Shown here one piece after another: positions 1 to 11,106 of a stretch of DNA of 64,000 nt. Source of the DNA: Hybos culiciformis (Eukaryota > Arthropoda > Insecta > Diptera > Hybotidae); contig CAXFZM010000303.1 of assembly GCA_964007475.1 (NCBI GenBank), positions 151,001-215,000 of the forward strand. The letters are read 5' to 3'. The notes under the pieces are model-generated. The model worked only from the letters and a program-made list of their open reading frames with translations. It was not told the DNA's origin and did not search any database. The first letter of the stretch is position 1. Each line of letters opens with the position of its first letter. Position numbers and translations under genes: made by a program.

Positions 1-500
1 TTATACTTGAATAGTAAATCATTTAAAAAATGAATCCATTTATAATTTCCATTAAGACTAAACATTTTCCACATATGAGATTTCAAAATTCTATTGAAAC
101 GTTCACATATAGAAGCCTTCAATACTGAATACGTGTGGTAATGGTTATTTTTATACCGTTTCATTAATTCTTTAAAATGCGCATTAAAAAATTCTTTTCC
201 TTCATCAGAATGAATATTTTTTGGAATTCCTGCACTTTGTTTAAGAATTTTCTCCATTGCTCTAGTTGTATCTGCACCTGATTTCGTTTTAATTGGTTCA
301 GCATAACTATATTTGCTAAAAATATCAATTACGGTCAACAAAAACTTATAATTAGAATTGTACTTTTTGTAAGCCGACATGTCTACCAAATCAATTTGCC
401 ATGTACCATTTATTCCTTTTTGTATAAATCTTCGACGAGGAAATCTTTTTAGTGGATTTTTATGCAACTCATTTACAACAACCTGTTTTTTTTTGTTCAT
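1..500 (-). CDS. Polinton-type retroviral-like integrase, 3' part cut by window edge
   Basis: An open frame of about 166 codons starts at an ATG whose complement is at 498-500 and runs without a stop off the left edge. It reads as a DDE integrase core. The first Asp is in a WQIDLVD block near residue 37, the second in IHSDEGKEF near residue 99, and the Glu in ASICERFNR near residue 133, a retroviral-integrase layout with about 33 residues between the last two. Such enzymes join element ends to target DNA in the nucleus. Its neighbour upstream on the same strand is a DNA polymerase B remnant, the gene pair expected of Polinton/Maverick elements. The integrase frame looks intact while the polymerase is broken. 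It could instead come from a Ginger-type element, but the polymerase makes Polinton more likely. The missing C-terminal part would hold any chromodomain. Confidence 0.8.
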   Translation of the reverse strand, partial: MNKKKQVVVNELHKNPLKRFPRRRFIQKGINGTWQIDLVDMSAYKKYNSNYKFLLTVIDIFSKYSYAEPIKTKSGADTTRAMEKILKQSAGIPKNIHSDEGKEFFNAHFKELMKRYKNNHYHTYSVLKASICERFNRILKSHMWKMFSLNGNYKWIHFLNDLLFKY

Positions 501-543
501 CTTAAATAAAAAACTAAACTTTTTTTTTTTAAAACAACTTTAT

Positions 544-845
544 TTATACAGAAATATCAGATAATGTTGTATATAACATCATTAAATGCTTAATATCTAG
601 TAATTTTAAACATAAAGTTATACAATTATTACAAGTATCTTTAAAAATACATATAGAATAATGATTAGATTTTAATGCATCCTCAAGATTTTCCAAAATA
701 ATATTTATTTCATCTTTATGCTTTTCTTTTAATACACCCCCATAATCCAATAAAAATTTTTCAATTTCTTGCTTTTCAATGTGTAACATTATACAATGAA
801 CGATCATTTTTAGTACATTTTTATAATTATAAATATCATTAATAT
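544..845 (-). other. Unrecognised reading frame fused to the broken polymerase
   Basis: A frame of about 100 codons follows directly after the polymerase B frame is lost in a run of seven C at about 849-855 (complement). It encodes a helical, Lys/Glu-rich polypeptide with the stretch FKDTCNNCITLCLKLLD. I recognise no domain. It is not the expected downstream polymerase sequence, so either a deletion joined an unrelated Polinton gene to the polymerase or this is chance coding in a second frame. It lies between polymerase and integrase and may be a small structural or accessory gene of the same element. Confidence 0.3.
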
Positions 846-3790
846 ATAAACCCCCCCACCCTTCAGATTGTTTAAATTCTAACACTCTATAAATTTTCTT
901 TAATTTTAAACCGTTTTCTAGACATTGTTTTAAATTTCGATAATGTATTACCGTATAAGCCTTTTTTTATCATTTAAGTCAGTCAACAATTTAGGGTTTT
1001 CTGACTTGGGAGGAGGTTTATTTTCTGCGCAAAATGGTAAATAATTATGATCATCATGTAAATTATACGAATATTCTAAATCTAGTTCGAGAATGTAATA
1101 ATTTTCAGAATCGTCTGATAAATTAGTAACATCAAAATTTTCAACATTTTCAACCCATTTAAACCCTCCGTATGGTAAAAATTGACTTTGAGCCCACCCA
1201 TAAAGATTGTTTGCATCCACATAAATTATAAAGGTTGAGGGATCGTTCGGATTATAATCTTCCCACATATATTTATTATTTGCTTTAGTATATCTAAGAT
1301 TACATTGACTGATACCACCTCTTATTCCCTTTTTTACAAAATTAAACATATTTATATCTGTTAATAATTCTAGTTCTATATCCGTGTATTTAAGCATTGC
1401 TTGCCATGAAAGACCAGGGGTAGTATAAAAGTGAGCGTGATCTAAACTATATATTTTTCTACAAACTTTACGAAAATTTTCAAACACGTAACACATCAAT
1501 CTTGAGATATAATTTTAAATAACTCATAAAATTTTCACAATTGAATACTTGCCACACTTTTTGTGCATGGTTATAATTATCATCTGTGCAAGCGGTATTT
1601 GTCAATTAATTTTTGAATGCACTTTGTGCGGGTAGTGAAGTTTCACTAAGCTTTTCTATTCCGTCTAAATAATGATAAGGAAAAAACCCTTTTTGTGTTA
1701 CTAGTTGAAAGTGTTCTTCGTTTGGAAATTTTTTTTAATGTTACACATATCATTTTCATTTAAATTTCGACCAAGAGCGCCTAAGCTTGAAGGCATAAAT
1801 CTGAATGAGTCTAAAAATCTTAAATAAAAATATTTATTTTCATCAATAACTATTGTTTTGCTTAAAGATATACATATAAACCTCTTTATAAAGAGGAATA
1901 ACAGAAATTATACCTGGGATTGTATTTAGTGCTTTAAAAAATAAGTGTGAGTCATATTTCGAAAAATTGTGAAATAAAATGGGAAAAAACTTGCAGTCAT
2001 CCATTTTCAAATTACATATTGAATGAGCTGGACCTCGATATTTACCATTATAATGATTATGATCTCGTACTCGTTCAATACATAAGTTTTTACCACAAAT
2101 ATAGCACGTTGTACTATTTGTTTGATGAATCGCCTCTTCTAAAGTTAATGGAAGCATTGTTTTGGGATGTACCATATATTTTAAAAATAATTTCCGACAT
2201 TCATCAGCTAAACTTTTAATGAATTCGCTTGCACAATTTTCACCTTGAAAAAAAAATATAAAAAACATGTAATTAAAATTGTATTAAAATTTTAATAAAA
2301 ATTTTCATACCTATAATTTCATGATATTTATTAATTGTTGAATCAAATTAACTACATATATAATACGAAAAAGCAATTGGTTTATGTATTTGAACATTTG
2401 ACGTTGATGATGTGTTTGTGTTAGGCTGACAGGTTTGTATTGGTACCAATATTGAGTCAGAATCACAATAAATTACAAAGGGGACTTCCGATTGTTGATG
2501 ATAATTTTTAAATTTCAATGCATTATTTTCTTCATCTGGTAATTCAGTCACAATTTTATTACATTCTTGTTTGTGCTGTTCAAATCGGGTCTCTGCATAA
2601 AAATGTAACAAACATGTTGAACATATCCAAACTTTTGTTGTATTTGATGTTAATTGTGATCGTAAAAGTCGAGATAAATTTTTAATATAAACAAAATGAT
2701 AATTTTCATTATCTTGTAGCAATAATAAATTAACGTGAAATTGTTTCATTTCCTTTGTGTGATAATATGGTCCTATTATTTTATAATTATTTTCAACTAA
2801 TTCAATCCCGTAAACATTAACACTAACCATTTGATTCATCTCTTCAAAAATATTAATTTCTTCTATTTTTAATGGAAAATCCAACCCTTCAAAATTAAGT
2901 TCATTTACGTTTTCATTTTGAATTTTTATTTTTTCATCAGTAATATTTCTAATATTGTAAGAAATAGTTCTGCAATGATTTTGTTCGACTGGTTGTAAAG
3001 CTGATATAATCGCCCACTTAAAGCAATAGATATCCTTGTTCCGTACATTAATACATGCACCTTTTTTATTGATAGACAGAGGTAGTTTAATATAACTGGA
3101 ACCTCGAATTGGTTGATATCTATTAACATTGATTTCAAGACTCAACATTTTTAATAATGCCCACCCAGTATCTTTCTCTTGAAAATCTTCTGACTTGGAC
3201 TTAATTATTTCAAACAAACTCAAAATAACAGGTTCAATATTTTCCTCGTTTTCAATTAACTGCATTTTTGTTTGGAATGATTTCACATCTACAATAATTT
3301 CTTCTGTTTTATTGTTTGTCTTATTAGCTTTCACGTATTCACCAAAAAGCTCAAAATTAAATTTAAATGCTAGATGTATTTCAAGGCATTCATTTAATAA
3401 TTTTTTTATTGTATGTTTTTGAAACTCTAAAAATTCTTTTATATTTAATAAATTTTCGTTTTTATTTTCTATTATATAACTTTGAATTTTTTTATCAAAA
3501 CAATCATTTAGCACTTTTACGTTTTCATAAAGCTGTTTAGCAGCCTTTTTTTTGTAAGCGTTTATTCTTATGTGGAAATACCATCTTTTTTTTGAGATTG
3601 TTATATTACAGGCTATGCACAACTTTGCATCAATTATATTTTTATTTATATTTGTTTTATTTTTATGAGCATTTTTTAAATGTTTTTTATAGCTTTCTTT
3701 TGAACAAAACTTAATGTGACATTTTACACATATATTTCTTTCATTCTTTAAATGTTCTAATTGTTCATTTTTTATATTTATATTTTACAC
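846..3790 (-). pseudogene. Polinton-type DNA polymerase B (protein-primed family), broken
   Basis: Pieces of one polymerase appear in order on the minus strand. From about 3785 to 3600 are C2H2-like fingers (C-x2-C...H-x4-H) without an initiating ATG. From 3622 to 2348 comes an N-terminal domain ending in an exonuclease-like VPFVIYCDSDSIL block. From 2268 to 1843 is an HNH/endonuclease VII-like cysteine block (CYICGKN...VRDHNH) followed by an exonuclease motif around FHNFSKYDSHLF. From 1840 to 950 lies the palm region, with FLDSFRFMPSSL, HAHFYTTPGLSW, GIRGGISQC and motif A-like VDANNLYGWA. Several stops and frame changes (about 1500-1840) interrupt it. It ends after a KxY-like block near 850 and lacks the C-terminal YxDTDS motif. 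The family replicates linear elements from a protein primer. Confidence 0.8.
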
Positions 3791-3799
3791 ACTTAGATT

Positions 3800-5930
3800 T
3801 TTTCTTCACTTTGTTTATAGTAAAACACATAAGTTTTATTTTTTATTGTTTTGATTGATTATATATATTTAAATTTTGTGTTTACATATTTTATTATACA
3901 CTTTTTTTTAATTCTTATATATCAATATATTTTACCAAAATGTTAACACTCCATCGCCAATGTTTTTTACATAGATATTGAGATTGGTTCCTTCTTCTAA
4001 CTAAGCTGTTTCTATCAATGCATCTGAATAGTCTGATGGTAGCCAGTATTTGAATTTCTGATCCAGCTCAATCAATACTTTTTTCCAATGTTGTCCTTTT
4101 TGATATCAATAACTTTTATGTTAATTATTTTATAGCTTTTATTTTCTTCCAATAGTTTTAGTGTTGGCTTGTTGCTATTATTAAGTACGTTTATTAATTT
4201 TTTAGATAAATCCATTTTAGGAATACTGATGTTTTAAATTTTGTTCGGTCTTTTTATACTTTTTCAAAAAAGTGAAAATATCAGAAAAAAAACATCATCT
4301 CTTAAGTTTCTAATTAAAGTAATGCATTTTATTATGCAAATTTATCAAAGTATACAAGGTAATGTCTATAGCAACAAAATATTATGGTAGGTAACATCTA
4401 TAGTAACAAAGTATTATGATAATGGAATAAATTTTTTGAATTAATTATAGGTTTATTGTTTAATATAATTTGAAAGGTTATATTTATGGAAAATATGTTC
4501 TAATTGAAGTAGTGCATTCGATTATACAAATGTATAATTTATCTAATTCAAATTCGTTGACAATAAAATATTATTTTTTACAAAACACGTGTAAATAATT
4601 TCATCTGAAAAGTGAAAGGATAAATTATAAGATTTTGTTTTGTTTTGTTTTGTTTATTTTCTATTTTGTAACTATATCATTTTTCAAATTAATAAAAACA
4701 AAAAAAAAAATCAAATCATGATAAAACATGAAGTTTCATGTTAGAGATGCAACAAAGTATTATTATAATTCTTGTTTATATCAATTAAAGGTGATCGTTT
4801 ATTGGAAATGTAATAAAGTATTATGATAATTATTGGGAGTGTTTTGTTTTTAATTTCAATAAAAATTAAATAAAAAATAAATAATATTATAAATAAGATA
4901 CGTCAAAATATTTCAAATTCTTGAACTTTTTTTTTTTTGTACAATTTTTTACTGATATAATTTAAAAGGAAATGCAACAAAGTGTTAATGTTAATATTAA
5001 TTATTGAATGTTATTTTTATTTTTATTAAATGTTCTTATATAATATTTTTCATTTCATTTAATTGAAAATAAATAAAAAAAAAAAAAATAAACAAAAAAA
5101 TTAAATATAAAAAATTGTTTTTTTGTTTTTTGTTATTTTATTTTTACAGAAATAAAAATAGTTAAATTAGAGAGAAACCGGTTGGTTTGAAACTTAGATA
5201 GAAAAAAAACTTAGGGTTTTATATAAACTTTAATATAAAAGCTATTCAATCGTGGTAAAAAAAACTTATCGTATAGGTTTTGAATGCAGTTAAAAATCGT
5301 GCTTTTTCTCGGGTTCAAATAACATTTTAAAAATTAATGAAACCGTATGCGGTTTGTTTTTTATTTATATTTTTGTCCGGTAATCTAATATTATAAAATG
5401 TGAACTCACCTCTTAAACGACCTTGACAGTGTTGGCACTTTCCTCAATTTATTTTTTTAAACGTAAATAATAAATAAAATAACCCAATGACTATGCAACA
5501 CTGAATGCAAGGCGTACTTTGATAAAAACTTTAAAAGAAAAAAACAGTTAGAAATGATTATAAAAGTTTAAGAACTTTTGTAATATGCAGTTTGTGTTTT
5601 ATAAAAAAAAAAGTGATCTTAATACAGAATAACAATCGTGCTTTTTATATGTATGCTATAAATATTATTATTTTATAGAGAGATACTGGTTCGTTTTAAA
5701 CTTAGAGAGAAAAAAAAATGGTTCTAAACTTTACTATAAAAGATTTTGCAGCTGTGGTGAAAAACTTATCGTTGAGCTTTTGAAACCGGTTGATACGATT
5801 CCGGTTAAAAACCGGTCCGGTTGATTTCGAACATACATATTTATACTACTGAGTGATGAGTGATGTGGGTGAAGTTAGCCATAAATTGCCAGCCATAAAC
5901 GTTGCGCAACTTTTTTTAATATTTTAATTT
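3800..5930. other. AT-rich non-coding stretch with diverged repeats
   Basis: No reading frame here resembles a protein. Between about 4365 and 4990 a motif close to CAACAAAGTATTATGATAAT recurs at 4369, 4405, 4750, 4812 and 4973, suggesting a very diverged repeat. Homopolymer runs of A and T are frequent. Nothing else was recognised apart from the repeat pair listed separately. Confidence 0.4.
5168..5815 (+). repeat. Two diverged direct copies, about 508 bp apart
   Basis: The segment at about 5168-5310 and the segment at about 5676-5815 share an ordered set of words: AGAGAGA, an ACCGGTT-like block, AACTTAGAxAGAAAAAAAA, TATAAAAGxTxTT, GTGGTxAAAAACTTATCG and a GGTTAAAAA-like tail. They are direct repeats with many substitutions. 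No terminal inverted repeat or coding capacity is visible, so the family is unknown. Confidence 0.45.
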
Positions 5931-5931
5931 T

Positions 5932-7185
5932 TGTATGGCAGCTATCACATCCTGTGGAGATCCATTGATGGCACTTTGTTCGAAGTTAGACTAGAGCCTA
6001 CCCAACATTTTCCCATCCGTGGATTTTCGATATCACCCTCGTGGCATATTCAAAATCTTCTTTAAAAAAAAAAAATAAAAAAAAAAATTCGAAATTTTTT
6101 TATGGCAGCTATCACATCTAGAGGTCGAAATCCCGGGATCCCTGCAATATATTCAATCCCGAAATCCCGGGATTCAAGAACCAAAATCCCGATCCCGGAA
6201 AAACCATTCAAATTATTAACTAATTTCTAAAAAAAATTAAAAACCATTTACATTGTACATTGTATATATATTTAAGAATTTTGAATTTTGTCGATTCATT
6301 GTGTTTCTTTTAAGGATTTTTTCACCAACAGTCAAAAACAAACTAATTTTAAATAAACATTTTATATCAGTAAAAAATATTTTTTTTTCTTACCATATTT
6401 TCTATGTCTAATAAATAATGAATTTTGTTAATTTACTATGTAATGTTTTCTTTTTCTTTTTTTCTAAATAAAAAAAAACTTTTATATTTAAATTTTGTAC
6501 AATATTTTCAGTTTTTCCAAATAAATAATAACAAAATTCTATTAGGTTAATCCCGACGGGATCCCGGGATCCCGGGATCAACAAAAACCAATCCCGAAAT
6601 CCCGGGATTGAAAAAAGGCTCCGGGATTGCGATCCCTAATCACATCCTGTGGAGATCCATTGATGGCACTTTGTTCGAAGTTAGACTAGAGCCTACCCAA
6701 CATTTCCCCATCCGCGGATTTTTGATATCACCCTCGTGGCATATTCAAAATCTTCTTTAAAAAAAAAATTATAAAAAAAATTCAAAATTTTTGTATGGCA
6801 CCTATCACATCCAGTAGAGATCCATTGATGGTACTTCGTTCGAAGTTTTCACATCCACGGATTTTCGATATCACCCTTGTGGAATATTGAAAATCTCCTT
6901 TTAAAAAAAAAAACCAAAAAAAAAATTCAAAATTTTTGTATGGCAGCTATCACATCCAGTAGAGATGGTCTTCGTGCGTTGTTGGACTAGAGCCTATCCC
7001 ACGTTTCTCCATCCGCAGATTTTCGGCATCACCCTCCTGGCATATTGAAAATCTTTTAAAAGGAAAATTTAAAAAAAATTAAAAATTTTTGTATGGCAGC
7101 TATCATATCCAGGGCAGATCCATTGATGGCACTTTGTTCGAAGTTGGACTAGAAACTACCCAACCTTCTAAATATTAATATGCAT
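5932..7185 (+). repeat. About five tandem copies of a ~150-bp unit
   Basis: A unit beginning GTATGGCAGCTATCACATCC recurs at about 5935, 6101, 6793, 6937 and 7094. Each copy continues through a shared block containing GATCCATTGATGGCACTTTG, GACTAGAGCCTACCCAAC, a TTTTCGATATCACCCTCGTGG-like segment and an A-rich tail. Spacing is 145-166 bp once the 520-bp hAT insertion at 6119-6638 is removed. Copies differ by scattered substitutions and length changes in the A run. The array ends just before the MED12 fragment. Confidence 0.8.
6119..6638. mobile_element. Non-autonomous hAT (MITE), 520 bp, 8-bp target duplication
   Basis: The insert interrupts the second unit of the tandem array. An identical 8-bp duplication ATCACATC flanks it at 6111-6118 and 6639-6646. 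The ends are inverted: TAGAGGTCGAAATCCCGG on the left and TAGGGATCGCAATCCCGG on the right (complement). An 8-bp duplication with TAGNG-type ends is diagnostic of hAT. The words AATCCCGGGAT/GATCCCGGGAT are repeated many times near both ends, resembling the subterminal repeats that hAT transposases bind. There is no coding capacity. Confidence 0.9.
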
Positions 7186-7319
7186 TATGTGAATCCAAAT
7201 ATTGGGTATCTTACTGGACTCGATGTTTTTTTGTAGCAAAGTTTTGCATGCTTTTGTAGCAAAGTTTTGTAGGCGTAGCAAAGTTTTGTAGACTGTTTGT
7301 TTCCGACATTTCAGATTTT

Positions 7320-9143
7320 GCTATCGTGGTAAGATTAGAAATTTCCAAACGTCAATTTTCTAGTCAAGATGACAAAAATTCTATTAATTCTGGTGTTGAT
7401 TTAATTGGTAATGTTCCAGATTTTCAATCAATTTTAATGAATTTCTTAGATGCAGACGCTCCCGTACTGAAAGAAAATTCAACGCCACAAAATCGAATTC
7501 AATTCACCAATTTAGTTCATTTATTCAGTGAATTAATAAGACATGATGTATTTTCTTAGAATGCTTATTTATGTACCCTCATTTCTAGAGGAGATTTATT
7601 AACAGAAAATCGGACAATATGTGGAACGACTGGATCGACCACAATTACTTAAATTAAATTATAACTAGTTTTATCAATAATAATAATTTAGTTCTTATCT
7701 TGTTGCCACAAACAGTATTGCAGATGACAAAAATCTGCCTATTATTTGGTTAAGCTTTAAAATAAAATCCTTTAACTTACTTAATTTGAAATGCAAATTG
7801 TATGCAAGTTGTTATTGTGATGTTAGCTGGGTATCCGAGATATTTAAAAAATTTGATGGATAAAAAAGTTACACTTAAAAATATTTTTTAGGTACAGGAC
7901 TAGTGTCTAATAAACAACCTTCATCACCTCATCAAGTTCTAGAAGATGAGTTTAATTCAGGAATGGATTTCAAAAACATGGGTGAATTTGATGACTCAAA
8001 TGTTGATGATGATCTTGATAAAATCCTTCAGCATATTAAAGGAAAGGATCAACAAAATGCAATTGAACCACCTGACAGCCCTAAAGATCCTCAAGAACAT
8101 GGAATGTTTCCAAGCTCAACTGAATCTATTTCACGACATTTTGTGTACACAAAACATTTTCCAATTAGTAGTGAAAGTATTGAAAGATATATTTTGTTAT
8201 TTAGTGTAGGAAAAGAACGCGATGAGAAAAAAGATGCTGTTAAAAAAATGTCAAAAGAAATTTGTAAATTATTTTCGAAAAAATTTAGTATTGATGTTGC
8301 TGAGGGTGGTAAAGTTAAGAAACATTCTGGCAGTGAATTTAATTTCGAGTCAACTACAAACAAATATCAAAATATGGCTTATTTCGATCAACATGTAGTA
8401 ACAAATCAATGTGCTGCCACAGTTTTAGAAATGTTAAACAGTTTCGCTTTGGGAAATAGTAATTACCTCGCAGTTCAAGAGCATGTAGCATTTTTATTCG
8501 ATTTAATGAAAATGGCTTTGAATATTTTTGGTTTAATTTATATGTGCATTCAAATATTGAAAGAACTTCCAGAAGTTGAAAATCAATTGTTGGTTAAAAA
8601 AAAAATTTAACCAAAAATTATACCACGTCATTGGGTCATTGTTGGAATATTACGAAGATATCATAATTGTTTACTAATATCACTAGAACAAACAAATTCA
8701 GTTTTTGAAGGTTATATTAATTTTTTTTCATATTAAAATTTTGTTATCATAAATATTAATAACTTTTAGGCTTATGTAGAATTGTGCGTCATGTTGCCAA
8801 TCCTAGTGATTGTAGTTCAGCAGAACGCTGCATATTAGCAAATCTACATCATCTGTACTCATGATGTTCAGTTCTAAAAGCCAAACTTCCCTATATAGAA
8901 AATTTCCATTTAATATATCCAAAAATAAAGCAAGCATTAGCTTTAAATTCATCAGTTTTTATATCTCGACCTCGTTTATATAATCCACATTTCCTAGCTG
9001 AAATGTTAACAGCTCCTAGGCGTTATGGTAAGGTTAATCCAAATTGGGGGCGGCAGTTAAATGAATCTCCATCGAATATGTACAGCTTTGTGTGTAACGC
9101 AATTTTAATGATTTGCAAAGAAACTGATGTTAAACGAAGCTAA
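7320..9143 (+). pseudogene. MED12: MED12 copy, first block
   Basis: The block starts near 7326 with LEISKRQFSSQ, matching the end of the region after the MED12 LCEWAV domain, then NFLDADAPVLKEN and LVHLFSELIRHDVFS, followed directly by a stop. It resumes in the same frame with AYLCTLISRGDLL to about 7640. An intron-like gap leads to 7890, where a 235-codon frame carries DDDLDKILQHIKGKD, PDSPKDPQEHG, KKMSKEICKLFSKKFSIDVA, EGGKVKKHSGSEFNFE and LKELPEVENQLL, ending in an A-run stop near 8610. Further pieces follow at 8611-8709, 8770-8862 and 8900-9140 (WGRQLNESPSNMYSFVCNA). The Harbinger element then interrupts an ICKETDxxxxLNDIA segment. Confidence 0.88.
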
Positions 9144-9429
9144 CCCCCCATTTACACAGGATGTTTTCGAAGATTAAAATCAAGATTTTTTTTTAATGTA
9201 TTTTCGTAAAAATCTTCGAAATAATTTTCACTGTCCAGCTTAAAATCTAGATTTTAGTTCGGACTAAAATATTTTAATTTTTTGAATAAATAAAATAAAG
9301 TTATGGATACGAAGTCGATAAAATGGAAGGAAAATCTGGTTGGCCGGTAGTAAACATAATTTTATTATCTTTTTCAGCAGATAAGCGCCTTATACCTATT
9401 TTACCAAAATAAAAAAAAAATAATTATAT

Positions 9430-10680
9430 CATCTTTTAATGTACCAAATTTGAATGAGATCGGACGAACTTTTGAAGTCCTTCTCAAGGGAATGTCGCTG
9501 GGTAGGAGGCCAATACATTTTTGTTACGAAATTTGTATGTTTAATTATTTCCTGTTTTTGAGGCCACAATTAACTCGTACACGAATTTGTCTGTTTATTT
9601 ATATATTTCTTTACTATTTTCGACACTCTCGTAGACCCACTTTTCGTCATCACAGCGAGCTGAAATTTGACAGTTTCATGTCGCGTGACAATTGAATCTA
9701 TAAAAATTTGAACCAGAAAATGGAAATGGAAAACCCGGAAAATCGGCAAAAATCATTTGAAAATTTGGTACAAACTTGATTAGTGATAAATCCGTTCCAG
9801 GAAAAATGCAAAGTTTTCTGATTTTTCCAAAAAATTTTCGGGAATTTCCCGACTTTTCCGGTAAAAAAGTTTTCTACATTATGCAGGATCAAGTTTCCTA
9901 TCAACTGGCGTCATTACTTTCTCTCCGACAAATCGATGAAAATTCATGTTAAACGCTTTTCCGGAGTTTTTCCGACCAAGGAAGCGTTTGAGCGTTTTGC
10001 AACCTGAGACAAAGTTGTAGAGCGAAATGAGTTGCATAAAGTTGCTTTTGTGGAAAACTCCATGGTAAACCTGAAAAAGCGGAAAAATCATCGGAAAAAT
10101 TTTCATCGATATAATTATTCATAAAATTGTTTTAAAAAATCTCCATGCAGCATATAATATCAATTTAGTTAACGTGAAAAAGGCAGAAAATAAAAATAAG
10201 TAAAAAACGAGTTTTCAAAAAAACTGAGGACAAGCCGCATGAATAAGTAGAAAATAACTTTTTCTTCACACACAGAGGTGGACTCAGATTTTTTGATTGG
10301 GACATTTCTCTTGAATATTCTTTATCTTCATGAATCAAGTCACTTACGTCCCAAACAAAAAATCTGAGTTTTTTTTTGAAAACTTGATTTTTACTTTTTT
10401 ATGTAGTAAATTTGAATGAAATCGGATGAACTTTTGGTTGTGAAAATGTGATTGCAAAATTTCGGGGGCTGACAAGCAGACGAGAAACTTTTCAAATCAT
10501 GATTAAAGTGGTAAAGTGCATTGTCATCGGGTTTAGAGCTATATTAAAAGTTTCAGAGCTGTAGCTTGTCGGAAAATGGTCTAAAATTTGATTGCAAAAT
10601 TTCATGTACAGAGAAACAGACAAGAAAGTGTACAGACAAGCAGACAAGGAAACGTTGTAAAAATTTACAAAAAAAGAATA
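9430..10680 (-). repeat. Interspersed repeat related to the one at 36.4-37.0 kb
   Basis: The stretch near 9450 (CAAATTTGAATGAGATCGGA, followed by a GGTAGGAGGCCAAT segment) is the reverse complement of sequence at 36.4-36.9 kb. A second related motif (AAATTTGAATGAAATCGGAT) is at about 10407. The tail near 10610-10660 has several AGACAAG words. No protein is encoded. The family is abundant-looking but I cannot name it. It fills the 5' part of the Harbinger element before its transposase. Confidence 0.5.
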
Positions 10681-11106
10681 TAATATAAGTATGTAATTTT
10701 TAAAATTAAAAAATTATTTATTTTGTACTTAAATATTTTTATTATTTTTGGTGCCTATTCCTTGAACTCAATCGTTTTCGGTAAACATCCAGGCTTTTCA
10801 AGGATTAAGGTTAAATGGATTTTTTATTCAAACAAAACGTTTGTAAATTTTTATTATAAAAAATTATTAGAGGCGACAAATTATCCGCTCTAGAAATTTT
10901 TATTTAATTAGTAGACAAAGAATGAATTTGACATGAAACTTTTAACAAAAAATTTGTAATTTTTTTTGGTTAAAAATATAGTGAATTTTCATTTAAAGTT
11001 ATAAAAAATAAAAAATAAATAAAAATTGTATTAAAATTATTAATTATTAAAAACTTATTTTATAATTCCTAAAAAAAAAAAACAATTAATTTGTGTATTT
11101 AAAAAA

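Noticed and set aside
1..3790. An active virus or complete Polinton
   Set aside because: The polymerase is broken and truncated. Among capsid, ATPase and protease genes none is visible, and no terminal repeat was found.
7903..8610. A stand-alone functional MED12-like gene
   Set aside because: It is one piece of a longer colinear MED12 copy with stops, frameshifts and transposons in its exons.
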